Assembly (NCBI RefSeq): GCF_964340395.1
Contig: NC_135550.1
Span: 14,672,408 to 14,736,407, forward strand
Direction of reading: 5' to 3'
DNA from: Glandiceps talaboti
Lineage: Eukaryota > Hemichordata > Enteropneusta > Spengelidae
DNA length: 64,000 nt
A program made the position numbers and the translations under genes. Below are positions 30,256-42,820 of this stretch, in pieces. The notes below the pieces were generated by a model. It made no database searches. It was not told the DNA's origin and saw only the letters and a program-made list of their open reading frames with translations. Every line of letters begins with the position of its first letter. The stretch's first letter is position 1.

Positions 30256-30800
30256 TTAAAGCTGCAATAACTTGCTAGTAACATCATACACCATGAATAG
30301 TATTGCATTACCTGTTGGTAAACATTTTTTGTAGCTGTATTGTATTAAGGCCTAAAAAAATAATTGTTTGCTTTTATTTACCCGAACCCACCTAGCTTTC
30401 ACTGCCCACCCTAAGCCTTTTTTTTACATATTCAAGAAAAAAAATCGCAAAAACTGTAGTAATAGTGGATGCCAAAACTGCCATCAACTTAAAAAGACAC
30501 TCTAAAACTGGTCTTCCAATTTGTAATGGCTGTACATCTGATCGGAAGAAATAAACAACACAGACCATTTGGAAAACGATGGACAACCTGAACTAGACAC
30601 AGAAAAAAATATATAATGAAATAAATTAGATTAAACAATCTACTTACCTCACCCATTCTAAAATTGAGCGTAACCAGAACCACACAATTTTTATTAGGCC
30701 TAATGATAAATCAAATCAAACTGATTTTGGGGTCCGCACCCAAAAATCAACACCCTCAACAGTGATCATGATTTAAATTTGTGTGTACTGCTTCAAACCT
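30256..30800 (+). repeat. Family D copy 4, split by a family B insertion
   Basis: Left part 30256-30344 begins TTAAAGCTGCAATAACTTGC and has ACACCATGAATAGTATTGCA; the right part from about 30704 resumes with CTGATTTTGGGGTCCGCACC. The two parts are contiguous in copies 2 and 3. Confidence 0.75.
30345..30703 (+). repeat. Family B inverted-end element, copy 3, nested in family D
   Basis: Ends AAGGCCTAAAAAAATAATTG and TTTTTATTAGGCCTAA are good inverted repeats. The interior has CATCAACTTAAAAAGACACT and TTCCAATTTGTAATGGCTGT. The minus strand keeps an open frame, NWKTSFRVSF-like, also hinted at in other copies. Confidence 0.85.
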
Positions 30801-30989
30801 GTGAATGGTCCTGATGAATGACTGACTCTGATGGCACTCAGCTTCAGCTTGTCTTGTGAAATGTAACATGTTTGAAAATCAATGCAGTTAGCCACTCTCC
30901 CGAAAAGCCAGTAGCAGAATACCTCCACAGCTGAGTAGCTCCAGTGTGGACCTCCATTTATTGAGTTTATGAACGTGGACTTTATATAT

Positions 30990-31092
30990 GTTGTGTCACA
31001 TTATTTATTCAAGTAGAAAAACATTATAGAGTTGTTTATTAATTAAAAAATCTCAAATAAATACCTATTTGTCATCCATGTGGTCACTTTGA
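30990..31092 (+). repeat. Family A partial copy (right half)
   Basis: TCACATTATTTATTCAAGTA, AGAAAAAC, ATTAAAAAATCTCAAATAAA and CATCCATGTGGTCACTTT match the right half of the copy at 40418-40780. Confidence 0.7.
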
Positions 31093-32587
31093 AAGAAAAG
31101 TGACCGACCCCTTTAAAGATCATTGTTGCAAACCACGGCCTGTTTTACGGCAACTTCTTAACAAGCTTATTTTAGAAATAATAACTCTGGCTTGCGAGAA
31201 TGCTTAAAGATATGGCTATCAACAGATGCTGAGAGAACCAAATGTAGAACCCCCGACAGGGCTAAAAAAAAAATCTCTCATGTTTTCAACCATTACATAT
31301 CACAGTGTACTCTGTGGATATCAGCTTTCTATAAAATTTCCCTTATTTAATGGACATCTCAAGTAACCATCCACTGGAAATGGTTGTTTGGTGGGTAATA
31401 CAGTATTTTCAAACTACACACAAATGTACATTCGCAGTAGCTTTCCAAACATGTCTCTGGTCTGGCTATAGTAAGAATATCACAACTTCCTATGCATCAA
31501 CAAAGAATGAAAGCAAAACTGGCTTTATTGTATAATATAAAATATAATGTGATGAGCTAACTTCTGCCTATCACAGACACATTGTAGTGTTTGAGGGGTC
31601 CCGGTGTGTCTTCTACAAAGACTTGTTCCATTTTACAAAGAGACAAACCTTTCAAATTATAAAACTCCAATACTTCTTCTGCCTCAAATTCTGGTTGGAC
31701 AGCTTTCCGGCAACACTGTTAGCACGAGTGATCCAGTAAGTCTGCTGTATTTCAATAACCTAAATGTGATTTATTAAAACACAATACTCTCCTGCTTCCA
31801 TCTACAAGTTTTCAGATAGTGCCAGTGGCACTTGACCACAACTGCATATTTCATGCAAAGTACAATTTTTTCTAGTCTGAATGCCAACTGTGATCTAACC
31901 ACAGCACAGGTATAAATCTTAACGATACTGTACAGGAACTAGACTAAATTTCTTTCCAGGATACCATGTAGTCAAGATGGGTTGATTGGAACCCAACATG
32001 TGTCATCTTGATCTATGCAAAAGACAGTTGTTTGGCTCTTGCTATGCAGTATTGTGTTCACAATTTACTCACTACATTATCAAGAATTTAGCTGTTGCTA
32101 TGATGTGGCCAGTAGTATGTACATGTGTTTACATTTGAAAGCTATGTTGCTACCCACATAGAGGCCATCACCCAAAATTTCAGACTGATCTAGTAATTTT
32201 TCAGTTTAATCAAAACTTACCTCTCTGTTGGCCGACTTTTTCTTGCATGTGAAGATTTGCAAATGCATTTGTGCATGGTGGGTGTGATTGAAAAGGTTAT
32301 ATTGTCCAACATGTACATGGCAATGTCTTTTATCCAGCAAGTAGTTCTTGGTGTCTTTAAAGGGAATTTAGTAAATACATCTGTTCAAGATGGACAACTC
32401 AGTAAGCCAGGGATATTTTACATTCCAGCAGCTGGGTACGGGTAGGACATTACCAGGTTGGTGAGATTTTCAAATAGAGTAATCATGCATTCAATGTGCT
32501 CAGCCCAACTCAAACCAATCAATCACTCTCAATACTTAGGGCCCAATATATTGCAAACATTCAAAAGGCTGAACATTACACCACACT

Positions 32588-32790
32588 GACCAATGGAACA
32601 CAAATTCAAAACATTGACCAACAGATCATGAACACTAACACATGACCAATAGACCGAATATCCAACACTCGCAGACCAACAGACCACGCACATTCCATGC
32701 TCTCAGACATAGATCAAATTCACACATTCAATACACTAACCAATAGATCAACCACACATGTAAACACATTCAGACCAAGATATCACATGC
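32588..32790 (+). repeat. Degenerate tandem array, about seven units of 28-35 bp
   Basis: GACCAAYAGATCA-like cores at 32588, 32616, 32644, 32674, 32706, 32738 and 32773, separated by A/C-rich linkers. Spacing grows from 28 to 35 bases. Confidence 0.6.
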
Positions 32791-32821
32791 AACTCAGACT
32801 GATAAGACAACAGATAAAGTT

Positions 32822-33610
32822 CTATTTTGTAAGTGGTTTATTCGTATTTATTTGAAATGAGGGATAATAGTAAAAAAAAAAGAGAAGTACTTTATTTTTT
32901 TCTTAATAATGCAATACCGTTGATCTAAAGGCTGATGCTGCTGTAACTGGCCCAACAAAGTGGATAAAAGGTGCAGCACCAGACTCTGAATCATGTCTCT
33001 TTTATAAACCCAATCTTACTCAAACACCATACCACAAAATCTATACATCAAAAATTGCGAGTTCAAAATATATTCTGGTTTTGGTGACCCAAAAGGGGAA
33101 TTAGTCTGATATATAGTTCCGTCACAATAGTCTAACTGTGAACTAAAACACTGTTACACCAGAGTGGTCCAGTACAGTACATTGAAATGAGAAATGTGGA
33201 CAATATACACATACAAAAACTAGGACAAGTTCACTAGGCACATTTACGCCACTAAATCACATTTCTAACCCTTTAAATGAGCTCGCTGACAAAAGTCTTT
33301 TAGACTGACATGTATGCCCTCTTCTGGCAGTATTTAGACAAGTCTCGTGTTTTATTCTAACCGACTTTTTTTGGTCACACATCACATGGTAAAACGAAAA
33401 GAGCTTTCTGTCAGTATGTTGTTCCTACAGCCATGTGTCCAAATATAGTACATAGATACTGATTATCTTTTTTTCCTTTTTTAAAAACAAAACAAATAAA
33501 AACAAATAATAAATTCTTTCCCTGGCAAAGGCTGAGCTCACTGTTATTGGCTTTTGTAAGTACAGCAACAGTCCGTCCTTTAGCGTTCAGAGTCCTCGTC
33601 AGATGCACCT
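32822..33610 (-). other. SR gene 3' UTR or alternative terminal exon
   Basis: Minus-strand acceptor TTATATCCAG just before 33610 and two AATAAA signals at the far end (plus-strand TTTATT 32837-32842, 32847-32852). One frame after the acceptor gives only ASDEDSER and a stop. More simply, the whole stretch is 3' UTR of the SR gene upstream on this strand. Confidence 0.3.
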
Positions 33611-34601
33611 GGATATAAGAAAGGATCATTGAGCTTGCTAGGACTAACACAAGTCAGTTTTCAATGGTACACAATATAACATACAACACAGAGTTTGACT
33701 AGAAGGAATGCGAGCACTGTTGGGTGGTTTGTTTTTTTCAATACACACCATGACAAAACATTTTGCGAGGAATCTATCTTTTAGCTTGCAAAGCAAATAC
33801 GATGATCACATGTAAACGAGTCGCATTCCTATTGAGAACCTCTATGTCATCATAAATGAACAAGATAGAGAGACGAGCAAGCTGGCAAAGGTGCTGGAAA
33901 TAGGAAAGATATAAATGGGCACATACCAAAGACTACTACTCGGCAACACTACAACGACCAACACAAACTATCCAGAGGCTTGTAAACAGAAGGGTACTGG
34001 AAGTGTTAATAAGAGAACAAGCTGCAAGAAGCACTGCACTGCATACAGAGTGTGATGGAATTGGAATTCTTTAACAAGAACAGGTTTGATATGCAGACTA
34101 GATAGAATTCACAACTAAATTGGGATGGTTTTTTTAGTACTATGCATAAACTTACGAAATGTTGTTTTGAGATCAGACCACAGTGTGGAAATCAACCATG
34201 ATCAGATTTACAATCATTTGCAGTCAGTTACCAGTTTCAGGTCATACAAAGCTGTGAATTTGTTAATTACAAGACTTGAGAAGACTTTTGTATATTGCAT
34301 AGTGTTTTCACTCATTATCAACAGCCAAAAGTTTTGTAAAAGTTTTTGCCATCTTCTGGATGAATGTCGCTTATATTTTGCCTAATTGGCGTGCATAGAG
34401 AATATGTATGGAAATTGTTTCAGAGTTCTATAAAGCATGTTATCCGGCAACAGGCTAAAATCAATGAAATCAAGTTATACGGTGAAATATAACCTCAAAC
34501 TTCAGTATTTTTTGAGACATCTTTTTTGTTAGTGTGCTGATTTTGCTTTCAAGCCTGTCGTAACAAAACCCCAGCTTTGTAAGGGTAAAAACATCAACAT
34601 T

Positions 34602-37600
34602 TTAATCTCTGCCATTCATTGGACTCCTGGATTTAGACCTTGAAGATCTAGAATGTGACTTTGATCGTGACCTTGATCTGGATCTGGACCTAGACTTTGG
34701 AGACTTACTACGGCTGCGAGATCTGCTGCGTGGTGAGCGACTGCGGGATCTGCTGCGTGGAGAGCGAGACCTTGAACGGCTGTCTGATCTGGATCTACTC
34801 CTGGATGGTGAACGTGGTGACCTGGCAACAAAATAAATAAATGAGAATTCAAGTTGCGAGTAGTAAAGCATTCTATTTCACATGTACAAAATCATTGCTC
34901 TGAAGGTACACTCGCACTATTTGATGTCTTGATCAATGTTGTAGCACACAAGCATATCTTTCTCAACACATGGTCATCTCACATTGATGAGAATGGATGC
35001 CATCCAATTCAATTACAAATTACATCAACGTCACTGCATAATAATGATGCTCTCACCTGGATCTGCGTTTCCTTGGTTTGTCTTCAATAAGTGTGATTTT
35101 ACGTCCATTTATTTCTGTTCCATCTAATTTTTCTAACGCATTCTTCATGTCACCATATGTAGCAAATTCAACAATTCTGAAATGCAGAAGAAAAGATAAA
35201 GTAATTAATACAGTAGACATACTATCTTAAAGACTGAAACAGCCAACAAGAACAGAGAGAAAGTTGAAGAATATATTGTTCATGGTTCCAAGAATCAATA
35301 GGACAGTACAATATAGTTACTTTGGAATGGTAAATTGGAAACGAATGTGACGTTTCAACTCGTCTACTACAGACCTCAAGGTCCATAGTAGATGGATCGA
35401 AAAATAGCATTCATTTCCAATTTACAGTTCCAAAGTAACTATATTGTACTGTCCCAGGGTAAAAGTTAATGACCCCTTTCCTGAACAAATGCATAGATAG
35501 AGACAGATGATACTTACCCTTCATTTTTATGTTGCTTGTGGGCATCTGCAAATGTAACTTCACCAGCTTGCCTCATGTAGTCTTTGAGGTCCTAAAAAAT
35601 ATACCAATGACAATATTAGACGGGTCTGATACCGAGACAAATTCCTGCACTGCTCCTCTTGATGCTGTACAACTTTACACAAAATCAAAATTAACCATAA
35701 GCAAACTAACACTGCTTACGAGAAGCTGCGGACACACTTTGTGGAAAGAAACAAAGGGTAAAAAATAACCACACTTTGAATACTTATAACTTTATTGGGA
35801 ATGAGAAATGTACAAGAAGCTGCCACTGGATCTTCATCTGCTTCCTGGTCCATTGCTGCACCCCTTCGCCGTTGCCTCCTCTGGTGAACACTTGAGTGGC
35901 CAATGTGAACTACAGCAATGTCCATAGTGACAAATCCATTACAATCTTGTCATAATGGGCTCATAACTTTTAATCAGAATCAGTTCAACAAGACTCGTTA
36001 TTCACAATTCAAACATCGTATATTCTAAAGCTACCAACTGTTACTAAGAAATTTGTGAATTTCAGCAATCAGAAACTATATTTTATGCTTTGAGCCCAAC
36101 AACAAGAATGGTCAGGAAGAGACACAAATCATGATGACTTAATTACCTTTTTTTGTACGATGATGTGATACACATCGAATTCATGAGATTGGACCATACC
36201 CTGACTGACTGATCAGATCGGACCTTTGGCACTTCAGTACCGTAAACCCGGCTGGGAGATGGATGGGTATGGCTTGCTACTGTATTCAACATCGGGGGGA
36301 CTCTTTTCTACCAGCCCTCCTCTTTCAGCTGGATAGGGTAACTCTTTTATAACTTGCTGCCCATCACAGCACAACAGCTAATAGCTCGGTAAGCCCTCGA
36401 CCAATTTGACTTCGGATTTTGAAATATAAATTTTTTTTGTGTGAAGAGGTTGCCAAATGTGATTCAGATGCCTGGATGAAAGGAATGCAACTGGCCTAAA
36501 GAGAAGGCAAACTGCATGTTGGCGAAATAGATTTTTCCATCACTGTGGAACCTCTCCCTCTTTCTCTCTGGCAAGCACAGGCAATTTAGTCTTCATTCTA
36601 ACAACTGGTGGATGGGTGATGAGGAGAAAATTCATGGATGCTCTCAGCCAACCAGCCTAGTCTTAACCTTTATCACCTCCTCTGTGGGGGGAGTGTGTGC
36701 GCAAGCTCATAGCCACTAAAGAGACAGTCCCTGAGACACAGACCCTGAGAGACCCTCAGACACCGCTCAGTAAGGCAGCATTAACTATAAAGAGGATAAC
36801 AAATTGCATGGTCAGTAGGTAACGGGCATAGACAGACCAGTTCAAGTCTTTTAGGTGATGGAATTTTCTTGTATCCAAATATAAAAAAGACACGATAGAC
36901 TTTGTCTGCTGAAAATGTCACACACTCGTTCTGAAAACCTTGGAACTTAAACTCGAACATATCCATCTGACCAGGACACACATCCGACATGAATTCAAAA
37001 CGAATCTCAGACACACACAAAGGAACGAACAAACACACAAACTCAGCAGCGACAAAGTCTATCAATTGCCAAATTTTTTCTTGGCCGACTTGAATTGGTC
37101 TTGAGAATTCACTCTGATGCAACGCTACTTCACCATATTTCTAAACCTTACCTGCCAACTACATCTACTTGATAGGTTGTCCACGATCAGCCGGTTCTCG
37201 GTGCGGGTTGGGGGTCCATACCTGAGTCAACAAAGAATAAAGAACCAAAACATCATATGAAACAATACTACCAGATTGCAGACACAAATTTTTTTCTTAA
37301 ATGTATTTACTAAAAACTATTTACAACAGTGTTATTCCATTTGTTACAATATTCCATCCAATATTTTCGGACTAAATTCTTTGTAGTTTTTTCAAAACCT
37401 TACACTGCATCTACATCACAAACTAGAGTCATCAATGCTTGCTTTAGGCACATACAAAGTGTGAAAGCCCGAGTTTCTGCTAGGGTGGAAAACTCTGTAT
37501 GCAAGGAAATTGAGCATTAGTTTCTCCTTCATAATGATTGTAACAATGTAGTGACACACACACACGTAAAATGACTAGGGAAAAATAGGCACAACCCACT

Positions 37601-38235
37601 AACATTAACAACAATATATTGAAAAGTAGATAATACATGCAAACATTACAACACTTTAAATCTGGCCACAATTTATAGTAATATCACAATGGACACGGAT
37701 ATTGTAGACTTTTTATGTTAGTAGTACTTCTTACAACAATGTCAACACTAGCATAATCTAGAAAGCATTGTTAAAATTCTATTAAAACTTACTTATCAAC
37801 ACCACCTCTTCGTCGGTATGGGGGACGACTGTCACGAGAATCATACCTGTCGCGTTCCCTGTATTCCCTCCTGATTGGTCCCCTTGCATGTTCAATTATT
37901 ACCCTGATGAGAAAGGACAGCAATTTACTTTGATGTAATGTCTAGAGAGTTAAGTTGTGAGGCTAACTCTCATCATAAACCCAAATCCACAATGAAAATG
38001 TCTTACAAAATGATGCATGATATAAATTATCTTAGCTTATATTACCTCTCTGTAAAGCATAGGTGGTCTAGTTATGAGGCTACCTTTTCATTCATCATGC
38101 TAAGAAAGAAACATTTTACAAAGTGACAAAAGATTGTCGTAAGACAAGGTGACGTGCATGTTTCACATAGTATGTTACCTTTATGACAGATTAGCATGAA
38201 ATAGGTTGGTGCATGCCAGAGATATGAGGGTGAAT

Positions 38236-38269
<34 letters not shown>

Positions 38270-38817
38270 CCCAATGTATAAGTCCCCTCTGGGGACTAAA
38301 AACAGAAACCACACAAAGTAACCAACCTTTCATTACACAATTCCTTGCCGTTTAATTCATATACTGCATCATCAGCATCACGAGGATCATCAAATTCCTA
38401 TACGAGATACAATGTTGTTACTTTGTAAATTATAGCTTTCAGCAGATGCATGTAAACTATTGAGAGATGACAGACTCAAATGAAGTGCTGTACAACCGAA
38501 GTATAACACCGAACATCTGGCCACTAATATGGCAAAAGAACGCAATGGAAAAACATGTCCATCAACTTACAACAAAGCCAAACCCATTCTTCAAGTTAAC
38601 TTCTCGTAAGCGACCAAATCCACGGAAAAATCTCTCCACATCCTTTTCTCTGGCTTGGTAGCTGAGCCTTCCAATATATATTCTAGTACCCATGCTGTGA
38701 AGGAGAAAATGTAGCACATTGAATAAAAGGTCACACACACTCTTGTTCAGGAGTAAAAATACACCCAGACTTTTGAAACAGAGATATTCTTTCTTACCCA
38801 AATTTCAAGCGAGGCAT
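34602..38817 (-). CDS. SR splicing factor of the SRSF4/5/6 (B52) class
   Basis: Binds exonic enhancers and recruits spliceosome components in the nucleus. Exons, 5' to 3': 38798-38817, 38571-38694, 38327-38397, 37793-37903, 37152-37221, 35518-35591, 35057-35176, 34602-34821. They join in frame to 269 residues. RRM1 (about 10-80) has RNP2 IYIGRL and RNP1 NGFGFVEF. An Arg-rich linker ([18 protein letters not shown]) follows. The pseudo-RRM2 (about 115-180) carries the diagnostic SWQDLKD at 130-136. The RS domain (about 185-265) is continuous RS dipeptides, ending SPMNGRD. Two RRMs plus SWQDLKD place it with SRSF4/5/6; one invertebrate gene is likely orthologous to all three. A TAA lies in frame three codons before the ATG at 38817. 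Intron 5 (35592-37151) is unusually long. Confidence 0.95.
35301..35454. repeat. 154-bp hairpin element in SR gene intron 6
   Basis: Arms of about 46 bases, GGACAGTACAATATAGTTAC and on, against the inverse ending GTACTGTCC at 35454, with few mismatches. The loop contains GACGTTTCAACTCGTC and GACCTCAAGGTCC. MITE-like; single copy in this window. Confidence 0.75.
35592..37151 (-). other. Long intron 5 of the SR gene
   Basis: 1560 bases, against 75-570 for the other SR introns. It has higher GC than its surroundings and a minus-strand purine-rich block (36551-36575). A candidate acceptor CCCCCACAG at 36690-36682 is followed by AGG AGG TGA. Could host a cassette exon; see findings. The open frame at 36781-37122 matches no known protein. 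Confidence 0.35.
38172..38305 (+). repeat. Dispersed repeat with internal (CA)n, SR gene intron
   Basis: GTTACCTTTATGACAG, TGCATGCCAGAGATATGA, then CA microsatellite 38239-38267, then CAGAACCCAATG and AAGTCCCCTCTGGGGAC. Parallels the copy at 44461-44575. Confidence 0.65.
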
Positions 38818-39052
38818 TATTGGTTAGGTTTTTTTTACGTATACACAGATGAACAATATCTGAGCTTACAAACGAAGAGAAAGAGTTGTCGCAAGTTTTC
38901 TGACCCACCCTTGCTCTAGGTTATGAGAAACAGCAAACAGAAATCTTAACAATATTACAGATGTTCTTGACGTGTGCATCACTGTATGGTACAATGATTA
39001 ACATAGAATACAGCTTCCAGCACTTTCAGTTAGTGATAAAGGTATGATTACA

Positions 39053-39162
39053 CAGGTAGATTATGCGTATTGTTAACTTATATTTTCAGAATTATTGAAG
39101 AAACGAACAGGTAGATTATGCATATTGTTAATAAATATTTTCAGAATTATTGAAGAAACGAA
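39053..39162 (+). repeat. Tandem duplication, 55-bp unit, two copies
   Basis: Units start at 39053 and 39108. Both read CAGGTAGATTATGC, TATTGTTAA and TTTTCAGAATTATTGAAGAA with few differences. Confidence 0.9.
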
Positions 39163-40417
39163 GACTGAGCAGAATTGTTCAATGGTGGATAAAAATATTA
39201 ACTTGTTGGGATTTGCATGAATGCACAGGGTCACTGTGAAAATATAGCTAATTTGCATATGAATGCCACAAAGCATTCAATGCTCTGCCAAAGACAAGAA
39301 ATTTACATTAATACAAATCTATAAACCTCTCCCTCTAAACACATAAAACATGCATTTGGTTACTCAAGTTTTACAATTAAGACGTTTAAAACCCTGCTAA
39401 CAGTAACACGTCAACTACGCAAATGCGAGTTTTATCCAAACTTCAAAATGTGTCCATATAAATTATGATACATTTGTGGTAAATGCTGCACACGAGAAAT
39501 CATCTCGTTCTCGAAAAATGAAAGAGTACCCTTTACGAAGACGCTCTTGTTCACGTTATTTCATTAACGTATGTTTGCAAGGTAAACGTTTGGAAAAATT
39601 GAACGTAAACGTGATGTTCCCGCGCTCTCGCCGACATTTTGTGTGGTTCTGTTTCGCATCACTGCATCGGGGGCAGGTACGAGCGTCTGTTTTAAAATTG
39701 TTTTTTTTCCCTCTCATCTTCATATTTTGATTGACGCGTGATTATAATGTGAAAATGCATATAAACAAGTTGAAGGAATAAGACACTCTATGCAATTATT
39801 AGACAAAACTGTGATGAAAAATACATGTGCTCGTTAAAGAGCTGGTGCTACGCGTCACATTGATTGAGCACGAGCGAGTGAAATCGCAGGACGCAGAAAG
39901 CCTTGGAAAAGCTTGAATTATAATCTATGCTTCGTTGAGTTAGTGTTCTAGAGAGCTGTGATAACGCCAGAAAACTTGTTTTACGTTAGCTACTACTGGT
40001 ATACTCACATGTTATAGTATTTTTAGATGCCACAGGCGCACAGAAATTTCCTTCTTGCCAGTTGGACTAATATGGCGTCTGTTAGTGCTTTTATGTGGGA
40101 TTTCTTGTATTCAAATACAGGGGGTTGTAGAGGGCGCTATAATCAATTTTATGCCATGGCCCTGCATGGCCCGGCCCCTGCATTCCGATTCTGTTTAATT
40201 TCGCTGCACAGCTACAGCTCACTAAGTTACAATGCACGGTGATCAATATTTCAATATATGGAAAAGTGACAGATGCATGCACAGACAGGACATGACATAG
40301 TGACTAATGGTGGGTTTTTAAAAAAATGTTTCACTTTGCACACAGGATTGCCTATTTTGGTGACAATAAAATACATTGCATATATATATATGTAGCTATC
40401 ATTTGCATATCACTTCC

Positions 40418-40780
40418 TTCAAAGTGGTCCTATGGATGAAAAATGGATATTTATGTGAGATTTTTAATTTATATAACAACATTACTATATTTTTCTACTT
40501 GGAAATACAATGTAAAAGAACTTACAACATGAATTTTATGTTTGTAATTCAGTGAATTGCAAAAAATTAAAATGTTAGTAAAAAGTTTGTTATTGTATAT
40601 ACAATAACAAACATTTTACATATTTTTCAATGTTTTGCAATCTGTTGTGTTACAATCAAGGACATGATGATATATGTTCTTTCACATTTTATTTCGAGTA
40701 GAAAAACGTAGCAGATAGTTGATTTATAAATTAAAAATTCCCACAAAAATAGCCAATTTTCAGCCATATGGTCACTTTAA
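40418..40780. repeat. Family A palindromic element, copy 2
   Basis: About 360 bp. Left end TTCAAAGTGGTCCTATGGAT, right end CCATATGGTCACTTTAA. The centre GTTTGTTATTG...CAATAACAAAC at about 40590-40615 matches copy 1. The left TTAA has decayed to TTCA. Confidence 0.8.
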
Positions 40781-42239
40781 TATGTACAAGACAAATTTTA
40801 GCAAATTCTTTTTTGTGTGATTTACCGAGTTACAGAAATGGTTTAAATTTGTTTATTTTTGTTTCACTTTTTTTAAAGATATAAAACACAATAGTTTTAT
40901 AAATTAACCATCTCTGATCCATATGGCCGTTAGCAAAATGTCAAGTTTTTGTAAGAAGTGACTTTCAAATTGAATTCCTGCCAAATATGAAATGGTATAT
41001 TACAAATTTTATATATTTGGAATATCTTGAGAATATCATGAATATGATGATTTTTAGAAAGTACAGCTAAAATGATGTTGCTATGGTGTTTCACTCATGT
41101 AACATGACATTTAATACACACCTTCGGACAACTTCTTATTCAAAAGGAACAATTAGATAGGTACCATGCAAAGTGGGGATGTAGAAGTAGTCAAGTTGAT
41201 ATGTTGATATCAGTTAGAAAATAAACAATTGCAGACATTAAAATCATCAAGTCAATGTGTAATGTTTTCTTTTAATAGAAGCCTGTTTTTACTGCACTGT
41301 GAAAGAATACTAGAATAGCAAAGCTTATCAGTTTTCAATGTGATTGGGCAAAGGACCCTGCTGTGTTTGTTGAGTCTGTATTATTGTTAGTCTAGAGTTG
41401 AAATAGGGTATATAATTACATTTCACTAATATCACCAATATCAGAAATTTGAACATACCTGAAGCACATTCACTTGAATGATTCCTTTCCTTTGGAACTT
41501 GAACAAATTCTGATTAAAAAAAATTCTTAAATTTCAGTCCACAATGTTCCAAAGTTTTGTTTATCTGCAACACACAGCTTCACTTTGACATTAGAGATCA
41601 AACTCAAGGCGAATCCAAAGTAACAAGGTATTGAACAGTCATTTTTTCTCAGTTTCAGTCATGTAAAAGGCACGTTGCTAGGACAGAATGACAAATCCAT
41701 TTTATTCTCTCAAAGTACAATCCATGCATAGAAACACAAATAGGTAATATACTGCTTCATTCTCATCCGTTTATTGACAGTTAATATTTTGTATATTTGC
41801 CAGAAAATGCGTACAAAAAAAAGGTTGACATTTCTGACTAGATTTGAACCTGACAGCAGAATTTCTTAGAAAAGAATTTCTTAGACTGACATTCGGATAA
41901 AAGTCACAGCCTGATGTTGATATGATCATCTCGTGCATACAATTCCAAATTTCTAATGCAGATTGTATCAATAAAGAACAAGAGAACCATATATCTTAGC
42001 TGATACTGAACGACAGGTGTGAATACTATCACGACTGTAAAATACAAAAAGAGGTTTTCTGTGTTCGCTCGTAGTTATACAGTGGTAAATACTACTCAAC
42101 AGTAAAGTACAGTAATGATTTAAAAGAACATTTTGTTAACATGACACTAGCTGCAACAGGTATGTCAGTACTATGAAATTACATGTGGATAAACATACCG
42201 TACTTACTCAGGTTAGCGCCCTCACATGGGCAAGTGCCC

Positions 42240-42820
42240 AGTGCTTTTGTTTGTATGTGTGTAGCTGTACACATTATGTGATGCAATAAAATTCAACCAA
42301 ATTGATGGGTCCACACCCTAAAATCAGCACCCCAATGCAAACATACTTCTTATGGATACAATTGATCTCTATTTTACTAATTATCATGTAATTAGATGTT
42401 ATTCCTCAATATTTTTCTTTGTGTTCAGCCAAGGAAAATATCAGTCACCTAAGGGGTCTTTGTCAACCTTTAGATCACGAGTATTTTCCAACTGAATGAA
42501 GAAAAATATTGGCGATTATACCAGTGGCAGCAATATCAAAGAAAATTCTGGGAAAGTAATGGCAATTTTGAACACTTTGATTCTTGTTTCGAACGCAGCA
42601 GAACCAATGACATAGACATGTGTTGTCTTGACATAGATACGTGTTGTCGTGACTGATGTAGAACGGCCAGATTATATATTCCATATATTTTGTTCAACTT
42701 GGCTTGTGCATGGTGTAACGTTTAGATATCAGTATTTTAACAATTTTCAGTGAATATGTATTATTGGTAGTCTGATCACTGAAAGAAATAATGCACCAAT
42801 TACAGCTAGTGTAGTTTTAA
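42240..42820 (+). repeat. Family D copy 5, split by a family E insertion
   Basis: Left part has TGGGTCCACACCCTAAAATC and AGCACCCCAAT; the right part resumes near 42735 with CAATTTTCAGTGAATATG and ends TTACAGCTAGTGTAGTTTTAA at 42820. Confidence 0.65.
42394..42521. repeat. Family E palindromic core, copy 1
   Basis: Inverted arms CCTCAATATTTTTCTTTGTG...TTCAGCC and GAATGAAGAAAAATATTGGC, with a TCACCTAAGGGG block near the middle. Same arms in copies at 46733 and 47671. Flanking bases to about 42735 may be part of the same insertion. Confidence 0.65.

Larger units (their letters stand above)
28542..34601. other. Convergent spacer and 3' UTRs of SNRPD2 and the SR gene
   Basis: SNRPD2 reads in from the left and the SR gene ends in from the right. 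Holds nested repeats at 30256-30800, a half family A copy at 30990, a degenerate array at 32588, and minus-strand polyadenylation signals (TTTATT on plus at 32837, 32847, 33351). An open stretch at 29856-30119 has no recognisable domain and looks like repeat sequence. Confidence 0.55.

Noticed and set aside
36781-37122. 113-codon minus-strand frame
   Set aside because: It uses a TTG start, matches no family, lies inside the SR intron and has no splice support.
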